Assembly: GCA_028688145.1 (NCBI GenBank)
Contig: JAQTYU010000006.1
Span: 102,864 to 166,863 of the forward strand
DNA from: Thiotrichaceae bacterium
Lineage (GTDB): Bacteria > Pseudomonadota > Gammaproteobacteria > Beggiatoales > Beggiatoaceae
DNA: 64,000 nucleotides
Direction of reading: 5' to 3'
Shown here: in pieces, positions 17,930-25,472 of the stretch
How positions within the stretch are numbered: position 1 is the stretch's first letter
How the letters are laid out: each line of letters starts with the position of its first letter
The notes under the pieces: generated by a model
Seen by the model: only the letters and a program-made list of their open reading frames with translations
Told to the model about the DNA's origin: nothing
Databases searched by the model: none
Position numbers and translations under genes: made by a program

Positions 17930-18433
17930 CTAGACAGTCGGTGTTAAACTGATCGTTTGCGTGCTCGGAACTTTCACAATGCCAAGCAATCGCCAATCTT
18001 CAGCTTCTAGTTGTAGCGTCCAATTCCCTGCTTTCAATTCAGGCAAGGGCGCGTAATAACTATCATCTGCCATGTGCTGCAAGCTGAGTTTATGATCCGT
18101 CCCTGCTTTGGTGTTATATAACAGCTTTAACACCATTTTATCAGGACGTTTATAGTCAGGCTTACTGCTGTTGATGACCACACGTAACAATTTATGTTCA
18201 ACATCGATGTTGACATTGGCTTGTAAACCGCGTTGTGCGGCACGTTTGTCACGTTCTAAAGTACGGTTGATTTCAATGCCTTGCTTGTAATAATCATCTT
18301 CTACCAGCCCATCATCAGAATCAATCGCCAGTTTCAGCGTGTAGAATCCTGCGACAACGGCAAGCAGGGGAAAAAAAATTACCATCCAGACATAAAATTC
18401 ACGGTACCACGGTTTTTTGGGAGTATCAGTCAT
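17930..18433 (-). CDS. fixH: FixH family cbb3 oxidase accessory protein
   Basis: 167 residues: one N-terminal membrane helix (about 12-34) and a periplasmic beta domain. The segment DGLVEDDYYKQGIEINRTL after the helix is typical of FixH. FixH is needed for cbb3-type cytochrome c oxidase maturation, with CcoG and the CcoI copper pump. Its first base overlaps the last base of ccoG (shared position 18433), indicating tight coupling. ccoI and ccoNOP are not in the window. Confidence 0.9.
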   Translation of the reverse strand: MTDTPKKPWYREFYVWMVIFFPLLAVVAGFYTLKLAIDSDDGLVEDDYYKQGIEINRTLERDKRAAQRGLQANVNIDVEHKLLRVVINSSKPDYKRPDKMVLKLLYNTKAGTDHKLSLQHMADDSYYAPLPELKAGNWTLQLEAEDWRLLGIVKVPSTQTISLTPTV

Positions 18434-19863
18434 TAGCGGGTAATCGGTCCTAAAAAGCGTGCTTGTTCCACGGTGGTTAATTTGGGGTTTGTCGGCGCGT
18501 CGGTTGCCTGCATTTGGAAACTCACATCCGTGCTGCGTTGCTTCAATTGCTTAGGATCAGCAATTAAACGCACAGGCACATCTAAAATTTCACCAGACAC
18601 CAGTTTCAGTTCAGAAGTTTGATTGAGTTCCAGTTGCAACCCATCAATTCCTTTGGCGGTAATTTGGAAACTGTGGGCATGTTCATCTAAGTTCATCAAC
18701 TTCACCACATAGACGTTTTCAATAAAGCCCGTTTCAGTTTCTTTGAACAAGCTGTTACGGTCGCGCATCACGTCTAATTCTACCAAAGAACGTTGGCTGA
18801 TCGCATACATCCAGCCTAAAAATAGACTTAACAATAAGAAGCCGTAGATGAAAATACGCAAACGGAACACATGCGTATGTCCACCTTCCAAAATATTTTG
18901 GGTGGTGTAACGAATTAAGCCTCTCGGATAGCCGACTTTGTCCATGACTTCATCACAAATATCGATACAAGCAGAACAGCTAATACATTGATATTGTAAG
19001 CCATTACGAATATCAATGCCTGTGGGGCAGACTTGAACACACATGGTGCAGTTGACGCAATCACCTAAGCCTGCGGTTTTATAATCTTCACCACGCTTGC
19101 GCGAGCCACGGGGTTCGCCGCGCTGGGTGTCATAAGCCAAGACCATTGTGTCTTTATCAAACATCGCGCTTTGGAAGCGGGCGTAAGGACACATGTAAAT
19201 ACAAATTTGTTCGCGCAACCAGCCCGCGTTACCGTAGGTGGCGAAACCGTAGAAAAATACCCAGAAAGTTTCGGTGGTGCTGGCGTTAAAGTGCCATAAA
19301 TTTACGCACAGTTCACGAATCGGTGAGAAAAATCCCACGAAAGTTAAACCTGTATACGCCGCAAAGAAAATCCAAATCGCATGTTTAGTCGCTTTTAAGC
19401 GAAACTTACGCGCCGACATTGGGGCTTTATCGAGTTTCATCTGTTGCGGGCGGTCGCCTTCTACCCAGCGTTCCATCCACAAGAAAACTTCTGTCCAAAC
19501 CGTTTGCGGACAAGCAAAACCACACCACAAGCGTCCTGCCAAGGCGGTGAAGAAAAACAGGGTCAAACCTGCCATGATCAACAGGAACGCAAGGAAAATC
19601 ATATCTTGCGGCCAGAAGGTCAAACCGAAAATGTAAAATTTACGCGCAGGTAAATCGAGCAGAACGGCTTGCCGTCCGTCCCAAGTCAACCATGGGAAAA
19701 TATAATAAATTCCCAACAGGGTAAACACACTGGTAATTCTCAAACGAGAGAATAAGCCCAGCACTTGGCGAGGGTAGATTTTTTCACGCTTGGCATACAG
19801 TGATTCTTGAACCGTTTCAAGCGGAATCGATTGGGTGGTGTGATTTTCTTCAGACGACTTCAT
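18433..19863 (-). CDS. ccoG: Cytochrome c oxidase accessory protein CcoG
   Basis: 476 residues, polyferredoxin-type membrane protein. Five membrane segments surround motifs FACPQTVWTEVF and MCPYARFQ; two [4Fe-4S] ferredoxin motifs follow, CVNCTMCVQVCP and CISCSACIDICD; the C-terminus is an Ig-like periplasmic domain. CcoG is a cupric reductase that supplies Cu(I) for cbb3 oxidase assembly. It is flanked by fixH (1-base overlap) and a small membrane protein (4-base overlap), forming an operon that starts at 20132. Confidence 0.95.
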   Translation of the reverse strand: MKSSEENHTTQSIPLETVQESLYAKREKIYPRQVLGLFSRLRITSVFTLLGIYYIFPWLTWDGRQAVLLDLPARKFYIFGLTFWPQDMIFLAFLLIMAGLTLFFFTALAGRLWCGFACPQTVWTEVFLWMERWVEGDRPQQMKLDKAPMSARKFRLKATKHAIWIFFAAYTGLTFVGFFSPIRELCVNLWHFNASTTETFWVFFYGFATYGNAGWLREQICIYMCPYARFQSAMFDKDTMVLAYDTQRGEPRGSRKRGEDYKTAGLGDCVNCTMCVQVCPTGIDIRNGLQYQCISCSACIDICDEVMDKVGYPRGLIRYTTQNILEGGHTHVFRLRIFIYGFLLLSLFLGWMYAISQRSLVELDVMRDRNSLFKETETGFIENVYVVKLMNLDEHAHSFQITAKGIDGLQLELNQTSELKLVSGEILDVPVRLIADPKQLKQRSTDVSFQMQATDAPTNPKLTTVEQARFLGPITR

Positions 19864-20132
19864 AGTTCATCAATGTGGGTAGAGGAGGAAACTTGTGGCA
19901 ACGGCGTGCTAAAGTATAAAGTTAGTAAAGAGGATAGCCCTGTTGTCAGCCAAAACAAAAAGAAGCCGATACTATACGCCGCCATTTTACTGATGTCCAG
20001 ATGTAGGGCGGTTTGTGGGTCAAAAGTAAAGAAAAACAAAATGCTTGCTAATGAAGACACTAGGAAGGAAGACCACAAGACTGCCATGATTTTTTGCGCC
20101 TTAGGCACAGTTAATGCGGGTGAGCTGGGCAT
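19860..20132 (-). CDS. Small two-helix membrane protein upstream of ccoG
   Basis: 90 residues with two membrane segments (about 16-35 and 48-71). It opens the ccoG-fixH operon: an AAGGAG ribosome site lies 8 bases before its ATG, and its last 4 bases overlap the ccoG start. Proteins of this size and place occur in cco clusters, but no family is recognised. A role in oxidase assembly is inferred from position only. AT-rich DNA with TATTAT/TATAAA runs lies just upstream and probably holds the promoter. Confidence 0.72.
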   Translation of the reverse strand: MPSSPALTVPKAQKIMAVLWSSFLVSSLASILFFFTFDPQTALHLDISKMAAYSIGFFLFWLTTGLSSLLTLYFSTPLPQVSSSTHIDEL

Positions 20133-20328
20133 TTTAAAATCTCCTTGGTAATTACGCTTTATAATAATACATTATTACAATTAATAGCTTAAATTACATT
20201 TAATTAAGCATCCTAATAACATATAAAATGTTTATTTATTGTAATTTATTTTACTTTTAATAAATTAGCAGTTTTATTATAAAAAGCTGTGGCTTAGCAC
20301 TTGAGATGTTGATCGAGAATGCCATGCG

Positions 20329-20405
20329 CTATATTAGCACAAACTAATATAGTTCTAGGCTATCAACTCAATTGCTTGGAAAGACTCAAGAACGGAGAGT
20401 TCTTG
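20329..20405 (+). promoter_or_regulatory. Two perfect hairpins in the leader of the NtrC-type gene
   Basis: The gap 20133-20581 is AT-rich. CTATATTAG (20329-20337) pairs with CTAATATAG (20344-20352), loop of 6. CAAGAAC (20387-20393) pairs with GTTCTTG (20399-20405), and its 5-base loop GGAGA holds a Shine-Dalgarno sequence two bases before an ATG. These could be a leader control element, or operators. Confidence 0.45.
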
Positions 20406-20406
20406 C

Positions 20407-20508
20407 ATGACAGCAGAAAACCGCTTAATTCCTATGAGTTTACTACAGTTTAGGCAGGTTCTAAAAAAATTGCTTAGTTTTAACCACTGTCTATATTTTG
20501 ACAGATAA
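20407..20508 (+). CDS. Possible 33-residue leader peptide
   Basis: ATG at 20407, stop TAA at 20506-20508; the predicted peptide begins MTAENRLIPM and is basic and leucine-rich. Its ribosome site sits in the loop of the hairpin at 20387-20405. No homologue is known to me. It may be chance; the hairpin-RBS arrangement is the only support. Confidence 0.25.
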   Translation: MTAENRLIPMSLLQFRQVLKKLLSFNHCLYFDR

Positions 20509-20581
20509 AGATTTAAGTCTCCTCACTAAACAGTTAGAATAGCTCACATTAGTTAGGTTGCGTTTTTAAGGACTTTCGACG

Positions 20582-21982
20582 ATGGCAGAGCTTCCAAATT
20601 TATTATTAATTGATGATGACCCCAATATTTGCGAGACCCTGTCGTTCGCATTGCAAGACAGTTTTAATGTCATCGTATTTTCGAGCCGCGAGGAAGTAAA
20701 ACGCTGGCTTTATAACACCTTAACGATGCCAAATCTTGCCCTCGTTGATCTCGGATTACCGCCGACCCCGCACAGCCCTGACGAAGGTTTCGCCTTAGTT
20801 CCCGAATTATTGCGTTTTAATGCGCGCATGAAAATCCTGATTTTGTCAGGACAAGACAGCCATGAAAACGCCCGCCATGCCTTGACTTTAGGCGCGGTGG
20901 ATTTCATCGGTAAGCCTTGCGACATTTCACTGCTGAAAACCCGCATTCAACATCAACAAATGTTGTTAGATATTGAACGCACCGAAGTGCCTGTGGCGCA
21001 ACAAAAAGAATTCGGTTTAATTGGCGAAAGTTTGGCAATGCAAACCCTGCGCGCCCAGATTCGCCAATTTGCAGAATCTCCGTTTGCAGTATTAATTCAA
21101 GGCGATTCAGGCGTGGGTAAAGAATTAGTCGCGCAATGTTTGCACACCCAAAGCCAACGTCATGCCTCCGCGTGTTTGACCGTCAACTGTGCCGCGTTTA
21201 CCTCTGAATTGCTCGATGCGCAATTATTTGGACATTCCAAAGGCGCGTATACGGGCGCAGCCGCAGCACGCACAGGTTTCTTTGAAGAAGCCAATCACGG
21301 CAGCCTGATTTTGGATGAAATTGGGGAAATGCCGCTGCAATTGCAGGCCAAATTATTGCGGGTTTTGGAAAATGGCGAATATTATCGCATTGGGGAAACC
21401 CGCGTGCGCCATTCTTCTGCACGAATTATTGCTTCAACCAATCGCGATTTACGCGAACAAGTGCAAGCGGGACGTTTCCGTGGCGATTTATATCACCGCC
21501 TCAGCGTGCTCACGATTAAAGTGCCGAATTTGGCAGAACGCAGCGAAGATAGCTTATTGTTATTAAAGCATTTTCAAACGATTTACAAAGATATGGGCAC
21601 AGATTTCGAGCTGGATGAAAACACTTTGCAACGCTGGAAACTTTATAGTTTTCCCGGCAATGTGCGTGAATTACGAAATATTGTGATTCGTTTAGGCGCG
21701 AAATATCCCAAGCAAAAAATCAGCAAAGAACAGCTTGAACAAGAATTAGAAACCGCGATTCCGATGCAAAGCACGGAAGATGATTCTGACGAAGCGATTG
21801 CGCGCCAATTGAACAAAGGCAGTTTTTCTTTGGACGATACTTTGTTGGAATGGGAACGCCGTTATATCAATGCCGCTTTAGAAATCAGCCAAGGCAATTT
21901 GAGCCAAGCTGCGCGCTTATTGGGCATTAATCGCACCACTTTATATAGCAAAATGCAACGTCTTAGCAAAGGCGTGGCTTAA
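20582..21982 (+). CDS. Sigma-54-dependent NtrC-family response regulator
   Basis: 466 residues. Receiver domain about 5-120 with phospho-acceptor Asp56 in LALVDLGLPP; AAA+ sigma-54 activation domain with Walker A GDSGVGKE (174-181), the sigma-54 contact loop as GAYTGA (221-226, the Tyr variant of GAFTGA) and Walker B LILDEIGEM; C-terminal Fis-type helix-turn-helix (SQAARLLGINRTTLYSKM). Activates promoters of RNA polymerase carrying sigma-54 when phosphorylated. No cognate kinase is adjacent; the hybrid kinases at the left end are candidates only. The next gene starts 58 bases downstream, so the two may be co-transcribed. Confidence 0.92.
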   Translation: MAELPNLLLIDDDPNICETLSFALQDSFNVIVFSSREEVKRWLYNTLTMPNLALVDLGLPPTPHSPDEGFALVPELLRFNARMKILILSGQDSHENARHALTLGAVDFIGKPCDISLLKTRIQHQQMLLDIERTEVPVAQQKEFGLIGESLAMQTLRAQIRQFAESPFAVLIQGDSGVGKELVAQCLHTQSQRHASACLTVNCAAFTSELLDAQLFGHSKGAYTGAAAARTGFFEEANHGSLILDEIGEMPLQLQAKLLRVLENGEYYRIGETRVRHSSARIIASTNRDLREQVQAGRFRGDLYHRLSVLTIKVPNLAERSEDSLLLLKHFQTIYKDMGTDFELDENTLQRWKLYSFPGNVRELRNIVIRLGAKYPKQKISKEQLEQELETAIPMQSTEDDSDEAIARQLNKGSFSLDDTLLEWERRYINAALEISQGNLSQAARLLGINRTTLYSKMQRLSKGVA

Positions 21983-22040
21983 TCCGTGCGACGGCGTGAC
22001 CACGCGCCGTTATCTGCACTCATCAGGCTGTTTTTGACCC

Positions 22041-23369
22041 ATGTACTATGAGCATTTCGGATTAAAATATCCCCCGTTTAAAATCACCCCCGACACCCAG
22101 CTATTTTTTGCGGGGGGAAATCGCGGCTTAGTGCTCGATGCCTTACTCTATGCCATCCAAAGCGGCGAGGGCATTGTCAAAGTGGTGGGCGAAGTCGGCA
22201 GCGGCAAAACCATGTTATGTCGCATGTTGCAAGAAAAGCTCTCACAACATGTTGAAATTGTTTATTTATTAAATCCTCGCCTCAGTCCTGATAAAATTCT
22301 CCACGCGGTTGCTTTAGAACTGCAATTACCGATTACCCCGCAAACTGACCGCCTCGAAGTGATGCAGCGTTTACAAAGCACGCTGCTGGAAAAGCACGCC
22401 GCCAATAAACAAGTGGTTGTCTTCATTGAAGAAGCGCAAGAAATGCCGCTGGAAACGCTTGAGGAAATTCGGCTGCTGAGTAATTTGGAAACTTCACGCA
22501 GTAAACTCTTGCAAATTGTGCTGTTTGGGCAACCTGAGCTGGATCATAATCTTGCGGTGCTGCACATTCGCCAATTGCGGGAACGTATCACCCACAGTTT
22601 TTATTTAAGCCCGCTGAGTCGCAAAGAAATCAGCGAATATATTTATTTTCGGATGCAAGCGGTAGGTTATCGCGGCCCGCCTGTTTTTACCCCAGAAGCG
22701 GTGCGCTTAATCACCAAAGTGTCCAAAGGCTTGTTGCGGCGGGTGAATATTTTGGCTGATAAATCGCTATTAGCTGCCTTTGCCAGCAATATGCACCAAG
22801 TCACTGCGAAACATGTCATTTTAGCAGCAAAAGACAGCGGATTTTCTTGCCGTTATTTGTCTACCAAATGGCGTTGGAGTTTGTGGATAAGCGCATTATT
22901 AGGCAGTTTCGCGCTGGCGGGCTGGTGGTATTATCCTGTGCTATTGGAAAATTTAAAACAAAGCTTAAATGTGCCCGTCAATCCAATTACCACGCCATCT
23001 GTGGTGAGTGTAAATAACAATCCACCGAGCAATGAACAGTTATTGCAACAGCGATTACAAGCCACACAACGCTGGTTATTGGACGCTGAGCCGCAGCATT
23101 ACAGTTTACAAATTTTATTGATTTCAGAAGATAAAACTGAGGAATTATTAAAATTTTTACGAAAAGCTGATGTGCAGCCAATTTTAGAACGTTTGTATGT
23201 TTATAAAATGCGCGGCAATAAAGGACAATCGTTGTGGGGTGTGACTTATCACGAGTTTAACGATGCCGCCAGTGCCAGTGCGGTGGTGGCGAGTTTGCCA
23301 GAAAGTCTGCGCCGCAATCAGCCATTTCCGCGCAGTGTGGCGACTTTGCGTGAACGCTTGGCGAATTAG
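22041..23369 (+). CDS. ExeA/GspA-like AAA ATPase with SPOR-like C-terminus
   Basis: 442 residues. The N-terminal MYYEHFGLKYPPFKITPDT signature is that of ExeA/GspA-type ATPases of secretion and pilus systems. Walker A GEVGSGKT lies at 50-57 and a Walker B-like VVVFIEEAQEMP follows. A single membrane segment (about 278-300) separates the cytoplasmic ATPase from a periplasmic end. The last 90 residues resemble a SPOR peptidoglycan-binding domain (YSLQILL and a KPLAVTL-like spacing), an identification by eye. Such proteins help insert envelope complexes through peptidoglycan. No secretin or pilin gene is near, so the partner system is unknown. Confidence 0.82.
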   Translation: MYYEHFGLKYPPFKITPDTQLFFAGGNRGLVLDALLYAIQSGEGIVKVVGEVGSGKTMLCRMLQEKLSQHVEIVYLLNPRLSPDKILHAVALELQLPITPQTDRLEVMQRLQSTLLEKHAANKQVVVFIEEAQEMPLETLEEIRLLSNLETSRSKLLQIVLFGQPELDHNLAVLHIRQLRERITHSFYLSPLSRKEISEYIYFRMQAVGYRGPPVFTPEAVRLITKVSKGLLRRVNILADKSLLAAFASNMHQVTAKHVILAAKDSGFSCRYLSTKWRWSLWISALLGSFALAGWWYYPVLLENLKQSLNVPVNPITTPSVVSVNNNPPSNEQLLQQRLQATQRWLLDAEPQHYSLQILLISEDKTEELLKFLRKADVQPILERLYVYKMRGNKGQSLWGVTYHEFNDAASASAVVASLPESLRRNQPFPRSVATLRERLAN

Positions 23370-23477
23370 TTTTACTACTAACTGCGCCCCCAACCCCCTG
23401 AAGGGGGCTAAAGACTACAACACATTATTTTTTATCTTTGAAAGTCCCCTTTAGGGAATTTAGGGGCGCAGTAAAAG
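23370..23477. repeat. GCGCCCC-type inverted-repeat element
   Basis: ACTGCGCCCC (23381-23390) is answered by GGGGCGCAGT (23463-23472) with TTTTACT/AGTAAAA flanks; the inside carries CCCCCTGAAGGGGGCTAAAG and CCCTTTAGGGAATTTAGG. It fills the gap between two convergent genes. Other copies are at 39979 and 51131. Confidence 0.75.
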
Positions 23478-23482
23478 ATTAA

Positions 23483-25471
23483 TTATTCTTCCTCAGCCTC
23501 AGTTTCATTAGCTTCAGGCTTAGTTTCCGAAGTCACAGGCGTATAACCCTGTAAATCATTAGGCGCATTCGGTAAACCACCGCGCCCAATCACCACAAAA
23601 CTGCTGGATAGTTCGTCATTGGCTCGCGCTGCACATTGGCGTTTAATCAAAGCACTGGCATCTAAAAACGCCACGGGCAAAGTAATCGTGTCCACATTGG
23701 GCAGATCGATTTTAACCTCGCCATTAATGCCTGATTTGGAAGAGGCTTCAATTGTGCTGTTGCCCGCCCGCAAAATTGGGCTGCCCGTGACGATTAAAAT
23801 CACGCCCCCATTGCCATCTTGCGCATTGGCAACAATTTGGCTGTCTTGCAAACGCAATTGATAAGGTGCACCGACAATCACGTTGCCGCCGTTGCCCTTA
23901 CCGCCATTCACCGCCGTCGTGATATTGGCGCGATCCAATTGCAAACTGGAACGTGCATTTAAAACAATATTGCCGCCTTCCCCTTGCTCAGAAGCAGTCG
24001 AAACCCGCGCTTGGGTTAAATTCATTTGTGTGGCATTTAAGGTAATATTGCCCGCATTCCCTGTGCTATTGCTTGCCGCAGAAATTGCCGTACCTGATTC
24101 CAAACTCAATTTATCTGCCACATACAAGGTAATATTTCCGCCTTGTCCTGCGCCCGCACTGCTGTTATCAATCTTGGTTTTATCGCCCTGTAACAGCAGA
24201 TTACGTGCACTAATGCTGATGCGCCCCGCATTACCCGCATTGGAATTTGTGCCTTCTGAACTGGCTTGAATACTGGTTGCGGGAGAGAGAATTTCATTGG
24301 GATTACTGAGCAATTCTAAATTTTTCGCCACTTTCAGGGTAATGTCACCGCCTTGCCCCGTGTCATAACTGGTGGTGCTGACGCTGCTGTTGGTGAGACG
24401 CAAACAATCGGCTTCTAAATAAATATTGCCCGCATTCCCCATCTTAGGATTTTGTGGATCATTGCTCGCCGCTGAGGTGGTAAAAATATCGCTGTTGGAT
24501 AATTCAGCCAATCCGTTGATGATTAAAATAATTTTCCCGCCATGACTTGTACCCAAGGCGCGGCTGTCAATTTTAGAACGCTCTTTCAACAACAAGCTTT
24601 CGGCTTGGATTGAAATCACGCCCCCATCTGCTCCTTGGGTAGAGTTAGCAATTAATGCGCTATTGCTCATGACAAATTCGCCGCTGCGAATAAAAATATT
24701 CCCGCCACCCTGTTTCCCCACGCTTAAACTGCTGGCATCTTCCAAACGTACTGAACCTAAACGGGCTTTGCTATCGACCAAAATCCCCAAGGGGGCAGAA
24801 ATAACTTTATCCGCCCACACCACGCCCAGCAATTCAATGCGCCCTGAATTGGCTTGTAAACGACCATTATTCAACTGAATATTGCCCGCTGACAAGGATA
24901 GAGTTTTGCCTTCGGTCGCGTTCAAACTGCTGCCATTGATGGTAATTGCAGCGGGTTTTTGCGTGAGAAAACCAAAGGCACTGGGCGAGGCACTGCTCAA
25001 CACTGAATTTTCAGGATGCGCCGCATCAAAGCGTGCTGCCTGTCCCAAATCGATATGGCTGGCGGTGCTCAAGTAAACACTGCCCGGCACGTCTAATTTT
25101 GCATCTACCCCAAAGGTAATGCCCGCAGGATTGATTAAATAAATATCAGCATGAGATAACGTGCTGCGTAACAAGCCTTCAATTTGGGAAACATCACCGC
25201 CCGTGACCCGACTAATCACCCGCGCAATGTCATCGCCGCCCGTGAAAGTGACGCTTTGCCCGCTGGCAATATCGAATTTTTGAAAGCTGTGAAATAGATT
25301 TGCGCCGTGCTGTTGCCCAAGTTCAGGGGCAATGGTGATGTCTTTGGCGGAAAAAGTTTGAGGGCTGCGTCCTAGAGAAGCATCCGTGGTGACATCGGCA
25401 AATGTGGGAAGACTCAGAAAAACAAGGCATAAGCCTTCAACAAAGAGGCGATTGCATGAAAAAAATTTCAT
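23483..25471 (-). CDS. Filamentous haemagglutinin-type exported protein (TPS domain)
   Basis: 662 residues from the ATG at 25471, one base after the TAA of the upstream CHAT gene; a longer frame starts with a TTG inside that gene and is less likely. A signal peptide (cleavage after PTFA) leads into the two-partner-secretion/haemagglutination activity domain with DIYLINPAGITFG. A beta-helical passenger follows, built of short GNITL/GRISI-type turns, and the end carries a conserved-looking Cys-Ala-Ala-Arg and SSFVVIGRGGLP motif before an acidic tail. TpsA proteins are secreted by a TpsB pore; no TpsB is visible here. The 1-base spacing makes co-translation with the CHAT gene very likely. Function as adhesin or surface protein is inferred from the family. 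Confidence 0.88.
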   Translation of the reverse strand: MKFFSCNRLFVEGLCLVFLSLPTFADVTTDASLGRSPQTFSAKDITIAPELGQQHGANLFHSFQKFDIASGQSVTFTGGDDIARVISRVTGGDVSQIEGLLRSTLSHADIYLINPAGITFGVDAKLDVPGSVYLSTASHIDLGQAARFDAAHPENSVLSSASPSAFGFLTQKPAAITINGSSLNATEGKTLSLSAGNIQLNNGRLQANSGRIELLGVVWADKVISAPLGILVDSKARLGSVRLEDASSLSVGKQGGGNIFIRSGEFVMSNSALIANSTQGADGGVISIQAESLLLKERSKIDSRALGTSHGGKIILIINGLAELSNSDIFTTSAASNDPQNPKMGNAGNIYLEADCLRLTNSSVSTTSYDTGQGGDITLKVAKNLELLSNPNEILSPATSIQASSEGTNSNAGNAGRISISARNLLLQGDKTKIDNSSAGAGQGGNITLYVADKLSLESGTAISAASNSTGNAGNITLNATQMNLTQARVSTASEQGEGGNIVLNARSSLQLDRANITTAVNGGKGNGGNVIVGAPYQLRLQDSQIVANAQDGNGGVILIVTGSPILRAGNSTIEASSKSGINGEVKIDLPNVDTITLPVAFLDASALIKRQCAARANDELSSSFVVIGRGGLPNAPNDLQGYTPVTSETKPEANETEAEEE

Positions 25472-25472
25472 G

